Of a stretch of DNA of 64,000 nucleotides, positions 50,022 through 57,976 are shown one piece after another (the first letter of the stretch is position 1; every line of letters begins with the position of its first letter). Source of the DNA: an uncultured Kiritimatiellota bacterium (GTDB lineage: Bacteria; Verrucomicrobiota; Kiritimatiellia; RFP12; UBA1067); NCBI GenBank assembly GCA_934667425.1, contig CAKULV010000001.1, positions 240,817 through 304,816 on the forward strand. The letters are read 5' to 3'. The translations under genes were made by a program, and so were the position numbers. The notes below the pieces were generated by a model, which did not search any database, was not told the origin of the DNA, and was given only the letters and a program-made list of their open reading frames with translations.

Positions 50022-51388
50022 TGATGCGCCAAGCGAAGCACGGCAGAGCTGACGAGGATGGAAGCCGCGGCAACAGGAAAAGCGTCCGGTTCCACGCGAG
50101 GACGATCGTTCTCGCCGCCATAGCGCTGGGCACGGCGGCGTTGTCCGGCGGAACAGCGGACGAGGCCGTAGAGGCCCTGTGGAAGTTCGTCTCGCCGCAG
50201 GGGCTTCTCTACGACTTTCTCGGCGACGTGCCGACGCCGCAGGACTGCGCGGAGAACCGTCCGAACGCGATGGGCTACTGGTGCCCGATCGAGAACGGGC
50301 CGATGTTCACGGGGCCGTTCCTGCAGGCGATGGCCCTGCGCGCGAAGCGGACGCGCGATCCCGAAGACGCCCGCCGATGCCGCGTCCTCGCGGAGGGGCT
50401 TCTGCTCCTCGCGTCCGTCTCGGACGAGCCGGGGTTCGTCGCGCGCGGCGTGGGGACGGACGGAAAATGCCACTTCCCGATCGGCGGGCCCGACCAGACC
50501 GTGCCGTGGTTCCTCGGCCTCGACGCCTACCTGCACAGCGGACTCTGCGACGCGGCGCTCAAGGCGCGGATCGTCGCCAAGCTGAAGGAAGTCGGCGAGG
50601 CCCTCGCGGCGGCGGACTGGCGTCCGCCGATGGAGGCGCCGTTCAAGGGCGAGAAGGCGGGGCCGCTCTACAAGGGAAGCCTTCCGTTCCGCGCCGCGAC
50701 GCAGTACCTCTTCTGCCTGCGGGCGCTGGCGGACGCGACGGGCGAGGAGAAGTGGAAGGCCGCCTACCGCCGGACGCTGGGCCTGAGGTTCCCGCGCCCG
50801 GAAGCCGGCGGCCTCACCTACCTCCAGATCTGCGAACTCGGATGCGGCCATGACCAGGAGGTGAAGAAGTCCTTCAAGGTCGCGCCGAACGGGCTCTGGA
50901 TCTACGTCGGCTGTGCGCAGGGATGCCTCGCGACGCTTGTCGAGCGGGAGGAGGACGCCGCAGTGGCGCAGAAGCTCCGGACGGGCCTTGCGCGGAGCGC
51001 GGACTACGCGCACTCCTCCATGGCGCTGTACAAGGGCTATCCGAACGTCGCGGAGCGTCCGTTCAAGTACGCCAACTGGCGCACGGGCTGGAACTGGTGG
51101 CCGCAGAAGACGCTGGCGGAGGTGCGGGCCGTCTCCAGCAACACGAACCGCAACAGAAAGGTGCTGGGCCGGCGGAAGGACGTGGAGCGCAAGACCATGA
51201 CCGCGCCGCTGTCCGCCGCCGCGATCTGCGCCTATGCGGGCAAGTATCGCGAGGAAGTCCTGGCGGCGCTGTCCCACTATGACTACTCGACGATCTCGCT
51301 GTCGGAATTCTACGCGGCGCCGCTCGCGTATGAATTGGTCAACAGGAAAGAGCAACAGGAATCAAAGGAAGGCAAGGTGTCAAAATGA
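50018..51388 (+). CDS. Exported alpha-helical-barrel protein of unknown family
   Basis: The ATG at 50018 overlaps the previous stop and lies 7 nt behind AGGAGG; ATGs at 50021 and 50024 are in the same frame. After a charged lead (about 25 residues) comes a membrane or signal segment (ARTIVLAAIALGTAALSGG). The 456-residue body is helical with recurrent Trp- and Gly-rich turns (AVEALWKFVSPQGLLYDFL, YWCPIENGPMFTGPFLQAM, NGLWIYVGCAQGCLATLVE), resembling (alpha/alpha)6 or 7 barrels such as GH88/GH105 and epimerase-like folds. No family motif is certain. The operon context suggests unsaturated-uronyl or other oligosaccharide processing, but this is inference. Confidence 0.5.
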   Translation: MMMRQAKHGRADEDGSRGNRKSVRFHARTIVLAAIALGTAALSGGTADEAVEALWKFVSPQGLLYDFLGDVPTPQDCAENRPNAMGYWCPIENGPMFTGPFLQAMALRAKRTRDPEDARRCRVLAEGLLLLASVSDEPGFVARGVGTDGKCHFPIGGPDQTVPWFLGLDAYLHSGLCDAALKARIVAKLKEVGEALAAADWRPPMEAPFKGEKAGPLYKGSLPFRAATQYLFCLRALADATGEEKWKAAYRRTLGLRFPRPEAGGLTYLQICELGCGHDQEVKKSFKVAPNGLWIYVGCAQGCLATLVEREEDAAVAQKLRTGLARSADYAHSSMALYKGYPNVAERPFKYANWRTGWNWWPQKTLAEVRAVSSNTNRNRKVLGRRKDVERKTMTAPLSAAAICAYAGKYREEVLAALSHYDYSTISLSEFYAAPLAYELVNRKEQQESKEGKVSK

Positions 51389-54255
51389 ATGGTTTCGCAA
51401 AACAGGCGTTCACTGCGGTCTCCCTCTCGTTGGGGCTGTGCGCATTCGGCGAAGTGCAGGTCTGGTGGGTCGATTGCAACGGCCGTTCCGATTCTCCGAA
51501 CGGATCGGAATCCGCTCCCTACCGATCCATCCAGTCCGCCGTCGACGCGGCGGCGGAAGGCGACACGGTGAAGGTGCGTCCGGGCGTCTACGACGCCGGC
51601 GAAACCGCAGGCCCCGGAGGAACGCTCGCCCGCGTCGTAATCGACAAGGCCATCACGCTGGAATCGACCGACGGGAAAGACAGGACGTTCGTCATCGGGC
51701 AGAAGGGCAACGGCCCGGACGGCACGGGGGCCGGAGCCGTTCGCTGCGTCGTGATCTGCAACGGCGCGGCGGCCGTCGTGAAGGGCTTCACCCTGGCTGA
51801 CGGCCATGCGAGCGGGCGCAACAACGACTACGAGGCCAGTTTTGGCGGCTGCGTCCTCATGACCGGAAACGCCCGGGATGCGGCGGCCACTGCGGCCTAT
51901 CAGGCCAATGCTCAGGCGTTCGTGGTAGATTCGACCGTACGGGACGGTTCCGCCCTGCGCGGCGGCAATGTCGCGGGCGGCAACCTCGTGCGCTGCCTCG
52001 TCGCGAACGGCACGGCCGCCTCGTCGGGGTGCGGTTCCTATAACGCCAACTCATATTTGAGCGTCTACATCGAAAACGGCGGAGCGGTGAACGCGGGCGC
52101 GATCTATGGCGGAACTCACGTGAGCGCCACGGTCCAGCAGTCGGCCGGACGATTCTTCGCCGGCTACGGCGTATCCTGCTTCAATTGCGTGTTCGTCGGC
52201 GAGGCCGTCCTGCACCACACGGTCGAGACGGCCAAGCCCAATTTCCAGTTCTGCGTCGTGCCGAAGGATGAGGTTTATGCGACGGAGGCCTCGACGGAGC
52301 CGCAGGGCATCCTGGCTTCGTCCGTCAAGTGCGTGCTGGATGCCGCCGCCACGCTGGCCGTGCCGCCGTTCGGCGATTTCCGGCACGTCTCGGCGGTGCA
52401 GGCGGAAGCGGCGCGCGGCGCGTTTGGCTTTAACGAGAAGATCCCTGAAGCGTTTCGGACGGTGGACTTCGCCGGCAATCCGCTGGTGGCGGACAAGACG
52501 GCGCCGTGCTATGCCGGCGCCATCCAGACGGAAGTCTGTTCGGCCGCGCCGACAGGCGAGTCCGCGATTGTGGTGCGCGCGGGCGATTTCACGAAGGGGC
52601 GGCTTTGCGTCAACGGGACGCCCGTCCTGCTCGACGGTACGTGTCGCTTTGACGGCGAGACGGTGCGGATTTCGGGCGTCGGCAACGGCGCCTGCCGGCT
52701 TGCCTACTGCACGGACGCGACGGGCGCGCGGTGCTTTCCGGGTGCGGACGGCGCGATCACGCTGAAGCCCAAGGCGGGGAAGACGCCGGACTTGACGGGC
52801 GTGTTCATGAAGCCGGTGTGGGCGGATGCCGCGAACGGCGACGACGCGACGGCGGACGGCACGGAGGCGAAGCCGTACAGGACGCTTCAGGCGGCCTACG
52901 AGAAGGCGGCGGCGTCCGACGAGACGTGCCGTCTCGTGCTCGCGAAGCCGGGCGACTACGACACGGGCGGCGCGGCGCCGGCCGGGACGTCGCTCTCGAA
53001 CCGCCTCTGCATGACGCAGGGGAATGTCCTCGTCCGCTCGACGGCGGGACGCGGCGTCACATTCATCACGGGCGCGTCCTCGACCGAAAGCCCCGACAAG
53101 TTCGGCAACGGGCCGGGCGCCGTGCGCTGCCTCTACCTGAAGAGCGGCTGGGTTCAGGGCTTCACGTTGCGCGGCGGGCGCACGTTCAAGGAAGACGTGC
53201 AGGATGCAGACCATCAGGGCGGCGGCGTCTATGTCGAGCCCGGCAGCACGGTCAATCTCGCGGCGACCGCGCCGGGGCTCCGGGACTGCACGGTCACGAA
53301 CTGCTCGGCGGTGCGCGTGAGCGCGGCCTACGGCGGCAACTACGACAACTGCCTCCTCGTGGACAACGACGTCGTCAAGGGCGTTCGGGTCCGCTACGCC
53401 GGGTATCTCCGCCAGTGCTTCCTCGCGGGTGGCAATGACGCGGGGACGTACATCAAGGACTGCAACACGCTGGAGAGCTGCACGGTCGTCGCGCCGCTCC
53501 ACTATGCGCTCGACTCCTGCGCGCGCGTCGTCAACTCCGTCGTCCACCGCCCGACGCGCACGGATCTCCCGGACTGGGCGCAGGGACTCCCGGCGTTCCG
53601 CATTGCGGCCGCCGGCCTTGCGATGTCGCTCGAGAACTGCGCTATCGACCCGAACGAGTCGTGCGAGATCGCGGAATCCGCGACAGGCTCGACCTTTGCG
53701 AAGGCAGGCTGCCTCGAAACCCTGTCTAACGGCGATTTCGGCGAGGATGACCGTCCGCTCGCGACCTCGGCGTATGTGGATGCGGGCCAGTTCGTCGATA
53801 TATGGGACGAGCCGTGGGAGACCCTGGCCGATGCGCTTGGAAACCCGCGCGTCAGCAACGGCAGGCGGGATGTCGGCGCGATTGAGTACGACTGGCGCGC
53901 GGACGCCGAGAAGATGCTGTGCCGTGGCGTGGCGGTCGTCTCGGCGCCTGGATCGGCGCTTTGGAGCGCCGATGGCGTGACGCTCCATGGCGGCGACCTC
54001 GTCTTGGACTGGACGTGCACGCGGACGATGCACCGTCAGGTCAGCGTCGCTGTGAATGGAGTCGGCGCCATGGCTTGCTTCGTCAACGGCACGAAGATTG
54101 GCGAGGTGACGACGGGCGATCATGTGTTTGCCTTTGACTCGCAGACGGGGAAGGACCGTGTTGTGCTTGCATACGTTTCGGGCGGGCCGGAGGATTCAGG
54201 GGCGGTCATACGCTGCCGTGCGCCGGGCATCGGATTCGCAGTCTCAATTCGGTGA
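51385..54255 (+). CDS. Exported duplicated beta-helix protein with IR tail
   Basis: The ATG at 51385 overlaps the previous stop. Signal peptide FTAVSLSLGLCAFG precedes 956 residues in all. Two copies of a DUF1565-like beta-helix unit are visible: WWVDCNGRSDSPNGSESAP with PYRSIQSAVDAAAEGD (about 26-60), and PVWADAANGDDATADGTEA with KPYRTLQAAYEKAAASD (about 475-515). Each is followed by ITLEST/VLVRST and TFVIG/TFITG strands, so the protein arose by internal duplication. Near the end RRDVGAIEYDW is the choice-of-anchor text of such proteins. It ends IGFAVSIR, the shared surface tail. Probably a surface glycan-binding or degrading protein. Confidence 0.75.
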   Translation: MNGFAKQAFTAVSLSLGLCAFGEVQVWWVDCNGRSDSPNGSESAPYRSIQSAVDAAAEGDTVKVRPGVYDAGETAGPGGTLARVVIDKAITLESTDGKDRTFVIGQKGNGPDGTGAGAVRCVVICNGAAAVVKGFTLADGHASGRNNDYEASFGGCVLMTGNARDAAATAAYQANAQAFVVDSTVRDGSALRGGNVAGGNLVRCLVANGTAASSGCGSYNANSYLSVYIENGGAVNAGAIYGGTHVSATVQQSAGRFFAGYGVSCFNCVFVGEAVLHHTVETAKPNFQFCVVPKDEVYATEASTEPQGILASSVKCVLDAAATLAVPPFGDFRHVSAVQAEAARGAFGFNEKIPEAFRTVDFAGNPLVADKTAPCYAGAIQTEVCSAAPTGESAIVVRAGDFTKGRLCVNGTPVLLDGTCRFDGETVRISGVGNGACRLAYCTDATGARCFPGADGAITLKPKAGKTPDLTGVFMKPVWADAANGDDATADGTEAKPYRTLQAAYEKAAASDETCRLVLAKPGDYDTGGAAPAGTSLSNRLCMTQGNVLVRSTAGRGVTFITGASSTESPDKFGNGPGAVRCLYLKSGWVQGFTLRGGRTFKEDVQDADHQGGGVYVEPGSTVNLAATAPGLRDCTVTNCSAVRVSAAYGGNYDNCLLVDNDVVKGVRVRYAGYLRQCFLAGGNDAGTYIKDCNTLESCTVVAPLHYALDSCARVVNSVVHRPTRTDLPDWAQGLPAFRIAAAGLAMSLENCAIDPNESCEIAESATGSTFAKAGCLETLSNGDFGEDDRPLATSAYVDAGQFVDIWDEPWETLADALGNPRVSNGRRDVGAIEYDWRADAEKMLCRGVAVVSAPGSALWSADGVTLHGGDLVLDWTCTRTMHRQVSVAVNGVGAMACFVNGTKIGEVTTGDHVFAFDSQTGKDRVVLAYVSGGPEDSGAVIRCRAPGIGFAVSIR

Positions 54256-54263
54256 GGTCGAAA

Positions 54264-56195
54264 GTGCGATTCCGTATGTCCATTGTCTTGGCGCCGCTTC
54301 TGGCATTAGGGGCGACAGGCTCTTCGGTTGCCTTGTCGCCGTATGGGATCTGCGCACACGTGACGACGTCGGATGCCGCCGAGCCGCTTCTCGGCAAATC
54401 GTTGCTGTCCGCCGAGCTGCTGGGTGTAGGCTGCATCCGCAGCGACGTGCGGATGCGCGACATCCGTCGGGCGGACGGCAGCCTGGACTTCTCTCCCTAC
54501 GATCGGCTGGTCGAAGACCTCGCGACGCGGAACGTCCGCTGGCTGCCGATTCTCTACGGTCTGTGCGGACGGGATGACGTGGCCCGCTACACGGACGACG
54601 ACTTCCGGCGATACGGGGCGTTCGTCGAGGCGTTCGTCCGCCACTTCGGCTCGCGCGTTCCCGTCGTTGAGATCTGGAACGAGGCGAATCTCGACCATTT
54701 CTTCAAGGGGGCCGACCCCGCGCTCTACGCGAAGCTGCTGCGGACGGCCCATGCGGCGGTGAAGCGCGCGAACCCGTCCGTCAAGGTGGCGTTCACCGGG
54801 ACGGCGGGCGTGCCGCTCGACTGGATCGAGAAGGCGTTCAAGGCCGGGGCGACGGAGGCGTTCGACGTCATGAACGTGCATCCGTATTCGCATCCGCGCG
54901 CGCCGGAGGGCATTCTGGACGTGAAGCTGGAAGGGCTGCGCGCGCTGCTGGCGAAGCATGGCTGCGGGGACAGGCCCGTCTGGATTACGGAGATCGGCTG
55001 GCCCACGCAGGCGCCGCACCTGACGCTGTCCTCGGTCCTTCTCGCCGGACTGAAGACGGCGCGACCGGATCGGAAGACGTGGCGCGTCGTGCTGGCGGAC
55101 TGCCAGACGGCGGGCGCGGTGGCTGACCAGTCGATGGCCGAGCAGCTGCGGGACGCGCTGCCGACGGGAAGCGCGGTGCGCGCCTGTTCGCAGGCGGAGA
55201 CGGTGAGGCGGCTGAAGGCCGGGGAGGTTGACGCGGTCGTCTATCCGTTCGACGAGACGTTTCCCGCCGACACGATCGACGCCGTGAACGACTTCATCCG
55301 CGCGGGCGGCGTGTTCGTCGACTTCGGCGGCATCCCCTGCTGCTACGGGCGGCGGGGCGACGTGGCCGTCGCGGGCCTTCAGGACGCCCGCGCCGTCGAG
55401 CGCTTCCCGTTCGGCGTGCGGTCGAAGGGGTCTGCGCCGCGCGGGACCTATCCGGCAGACGCCCGCGTCTGCGCGACGTCGGCGGGACTCGCGGCCGGCG
55501 TGCGGCAGGAGCCGACGGGCTTTCGCGCCCGCCGCTACCTCGCGCCGGATCGCGCGGGCCCGGACGCCGAGTGGATTCCGCTGGTCGCGGGGCGGACGGC
55601 GGCGGGCGTCGAGCTGGTCGCGGCGGGCGTGATCCGCTATCGCGGCGCGCGCAAGGGGGCGGCCGTCCTCTGCACGATCCTTCCCGACCGGGGCGTCTTC
55701 GGCACGAACACCGAGGAGAACCAGGCGCGCTACACGTCGCGCGCGCTCGGCCTGGCCTTCGCCGAGGGCGTCGCGGCGTGCTTCCCCTACAACCTGCGGG
55801 CGAAGGAGGAGGATCCGTTCTACAGCGAACACCACTTCGGGCTCATGCACGCGGACTTCACGCCCAAGCCCGCCTACGCGGCCTACGGGGCCTTCGTCCG
55901 GATGCGGCCCGCCGGCTCGGTGCAGGCGCAGGGCGCATGGCACGATGCGGCGCGGACGGTCTTCCACCCGCAGTGGACTCGTCCTGACGGCACCCCGTCC
56001 GGGATGGTCTGGACGACGGGCGTGGAGGAAGAAATGATTCTCGTGTTTTCGGGCGGCGAACCGACCTTCTTCGACGTCTACGGGCGGAAGCTGGCGGCGA
56101 AGCCGGTCGGGCCGGGGCGTTATGCGTTGGAGGTGTCCGGTGCGCCTGTCTTCTTCGCGGGCGCACGGATAGACGCCTGCAAGACAGCGTTATGA
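54264..56195 (+). CDS. Secreted clan GH-A (GH39-like) glycoside hydrolase with GATase-like domain
   Basis: The GTG at 54264 is preferred (GGTGAGG six nt upstream); a GTG at 54252 overlapping the previous stop is an alternative. A signal peptide (MSIVLAPLLALGATGSSVA) leads 643 residues. Residues about 25-270 form a clan GH-A barrel with the acid/base in VVEIWNEANLDHFF and the nucleophile in VWITEIGWPTQAP, as in GH39 and GH5-like enzymes. Residues about 275-420 resemble a class I glutamine amidotransferase-like domain (VLADCQTAGAVADQSMAEQ, VDAVVYPFDETFP, GVFVDFGGIPCCYG). More barrel-like and sandwich text follows. It is the last gene of the operon led by 47994. Substrate unknown. Confidence 0.7.
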   Translation: MRFRMSIVLAPLLALGATGSSVALSPYGICAHVTTSDAAEPLLGKSLLSAELLGVGCIRSDVRMRDIRRADGSLDFSPYDRLVEDLATRNVRWLPILYGLCGRDDVARYTDDDFRRYGAFVEAFVRHFGSRVPVVEIWNEANLDHFFKGADPALYAKLLRTAHAAVKRANPSVKVAFTGTAGVPLDWIEKAFKAGATEAFDVMNVHPYSHPRAPEGILDVKLEGLRALLAKHGCGDRPVWITEIGWPTQAPHLTLSSVLLAGLKTARPDRKTWRVVLADCQTAGAVADQSMAEQLRDALPTGSAVRACSQAETVRRLKAGEVDAVVYPFDETFPADTIDAVNDFIRAGGVFVDFGGIPCCYGRRGDVAVAGLQDARAVERFPFGVRSKGSAPRGTYPADARVCATSAGLAAGVRQEPTGFRARRYLAPDRAGPDAEWIPLVAGRTAAGVELVAAGVIRYRGARKGAAVLCTILPDRGVFGTNTEENQARYTSRALGLAFAEGVAACFPYNLRAKEEDPFYSEHHFGLMHADFTPKPAYAAYGAFVRMRPAGSVQAQGAWHDAARTVFHPQWTRPDGTPSGMVWTTGVEEEMILVFSGGEPTFFDVYGRKLAAKPVGPGRYALEVSGAPVFFAGARIDACKTAL

Positions 56196-56224
56196 CGGGA
56201 GCCGCCCGACGCCTGCGTCCGTGG

Positions 56225-56359
56225 GCCTCCACTTGGACATGCGGCGGCGATTTGTTATACTACATGACATGAAAGTACATCTGCAGGGAGTCTTGTCGGT
56301 CGCGTGGACGTTGCTGGCCGGACATTTGGCGGCGTACGCCGCGTCGCCGCTGATGCTGG
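56225..56359 (+). repeat. Promoter plus signal-peptide module, copy 1
   Basis: These 135 bases match 63804-63938 with four mismatches, only one of them in the first 116 bases and silent. They contain a -35 (TTGGAC, 56233-56238), a 17-nt spacer, an extended -10 (TGTTATACT, 56253-56261), ACATGAC, the ATG at 56269 and the entire signal peptide. The genes that follow, GH28 here and GH95 there, are unrelated. Confidence 0.92.
56253..56261 (+). promoter_or_regulatory. Extended -10 of the GH28 gene, leaderless spacing
   Basis: TGTTATACT with TTGGAC 17 nt upstream; exactly seven nt (ACATGAC) separate it from the ATG. No ribosome site is present, so initiation should be leaderless. Confidence 0.65.
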
Positions 56360-57525
56360 CATCGGCTGCGCCTGTGCGGGACATCCGCGATTTCGGCGCC
56401 GGGGAGGACGCGCCCCCCGCCGCCAACGCCCGCGCGATCCAGCGGGCGGTAGACGCTGCCGCGCAGGCCGGCGGCGGCGCAGTGGTGGTGCCGAGGGGCG
56501 TGTGGCGCAGCGGCACGGTGTGGCTCAAGTCGGGCGTGGAGCTGCGCCTGTCGGAGGGGGCCGTGCTGAAGGCGAGCGGAGATCTCGCGGACTACAACGC
56601 TGAAGACGCCTACCCCGAGAACTGGGGCTCGAAGAGCGAAGAATGGACGGGCAGGCACCTCGTCATCGCGCGCGAGGCGAAGGGCGCGTCGATCACGGGG
56701 CGGGGGCGGATCGACGGCTCCGGCGACCTGTTCTTCGAGGAGCGGCCGCGGCGAGTCAACCCCGCCGCCACGGGATGGATTTACGGTATGCGCAAGGCCC
56801 GCGACCCCCGGCAGGGCAGGCCGGGGCAGCTGGTGGTGTTCGTGAAGTGCCGCGACGTGTTCGTGGGCGACGGCCTCATGATCACGAATTCGCCGTGCTG
56901 GTGCCTTTACTTCTACGGCTGCGAAAACGTGCACGTGAGAGACTATTCGGTGCGCTGCGGCCGCATGGATGCCAACACCGACGGCGTGGACGTGGACTGT
57001 TGCCGGAAGGTGCTGCTGGAGAACCTGGACGTGGAGACCGGCGACGATGGCATCGCCATTCGCGGCTGCGGGCGCCATTTCCACGACGCCGTGAAGAAGC
57101 ACGTCTGCGAAGACGTGCGCGTGCGGAACTGCAGGCTGTGCTCCGAGGCGATGGGGATTCGCATCGGCGTGGGCGAGGGCTTGATCCGCAACGTCTCCAT
57201 CGAAAACGTGGTGGTGGAGCACGCCTCCCAAGGCGTCTCCTTCGAGTGCTTCTACGGCGTGAGTGAGGGCAACGGCGTGGACATCGAGAATGTGCGCATT
57301 CGCAACTTCACCACGAAGGACTGCTATTCCAACTTCCGGCTGCGCACCGGCGGGGACATGCTTCGCTTCGGCATCCGCGACATCCTCTTCGAGAATTGCA
57401 TCTTCGGCGCCCATCTGCCCTGCGTGCGCGACGGCGACGCCTCCAAGGGCCTCGCGAACATCCGATTCGAGAACTGCGTATACTCGCCCGTGCCGAACAA
57501 CACCTACGACCGTTCCGGGAAATAG
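56269..57525 (+). CDS. Secreted GH28 polygalacturonase-like enzyme
   Basis: The 418-residue product has signal peptide MKVHLQGVLSVAWTLLAGHL-AAYA and a right-handed beta-helix of the GH28 family: IRDFGAGEDAPPAANARAI at the start, then the catalytic motifs RMDANTDGVDVD (NTD) and VETGDDGIAIRGCGRHFHD (DD), and SEAMGIRIG corresponding to the G-H-G and R-I-K positions. The RIK motif reads RIG, a departure that may alter substrate. GH28 enzymes hydrolyse galacturonans or rhamnogalacturonans in pectin. The gene starts leaderless from the promoter at 56233-56261. It stands alone between the 48-56 kb operon and the next surface protein. Confidence 0.9.
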   Translation: MKVHLQGVLSVAWTLLAGHLAAYAASPLMLASAAPVRDIRDFGAGEDAPPAANARAIQRAVDAAAQAGGGAVVVPRGVWRSGTVWLKSGVELRLSEGAVLKASGDLADYNAEDAYPENWGSKSEEWTGRHLVIAREAKGASITGRGRIDGSGDLFFEERPRRVNPAATGWIYGMRKARDPRQGRPGQLVVFVKCRDVFVGDGLMITNSPCWCLYFYGCENVHVRDYSVRCGRMDANTDGVDVDCCRKVLLENLDVETGDDGIAIRGCGRHFHDAVKKHVCEDVRVRNCRLCSEAMGIRIGVGEGLIRNVSIENVVVEHASQGVSFECFYGVSEGNGVDIENVRIRNFTTKDCYSNFRLRTGGDMLRFGIRDILFENCIFGAHLPCVRDGDASKGLANIRFENCVYSPVPNNTYDRSGK

Positions 57526-57976
57526 CTCCGCATCCTGCGTTTTTCGATATTCGATATAGGCAGCGGAAGGTGTCTGAGAGTTAGGTGCGCCGCATTTGCG
57601 CAGAGAAAATTCATGGATGGCAAAAATCCGGGCTCTGCCCGTCCCCAAATGCGGAAGTCTTGCAATTGCTTCCAGAGGCTTTTGGACTTGGCGGATACAA
57701 CAAAGGCAAGAAGGAATGCCGGCACAGTCACCGATGTAAATGACTTGCCGTCACTTCAATATATGCGGTGAAAATACACGTAAAAAAGCAATAAATTACA
57801 ATTACCCCCCCCAATAGAAAAAAAAAATCATTTTCTTATTGCGCATATGGAGCGGATTTTGGTATTTTATCGGTGTTGCGGTTCTACCACTGCGAGTGAC
57901 GTTCTGCGGGTTACTCAAGGCTGTGTGGCTTGGCTCGTGGACGACGCGAAAGAGGGTCTTGCAACGATCTCATAAC
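57526..57976 (+). other. Gene-poor gap with homopolymer tracts
   Basis: A 52-codon frame (57613-57771, MDGKNPGSARPQMRKSCNC at its start) is the only sizable one; it lacks a ribosome site and matches nothing I know, so it may be the tail of a lost gene. Near 57805-57812 there are eight C and at 57818-57827 ten A residues, 150-170 nt before the next gene's start. Such tracts vary easily during replication and might set promoter spacing. TTGGTATTTT near 57860 may be a promoter element. Confidence 0.35.

Noticed and set aside
56253..56271. ATG at 56264 as an alternative GH28 start
   Set aside because: It is in another frame and lies only two nt after the -10 hexamer, so it would not be transcribed from this promoter.
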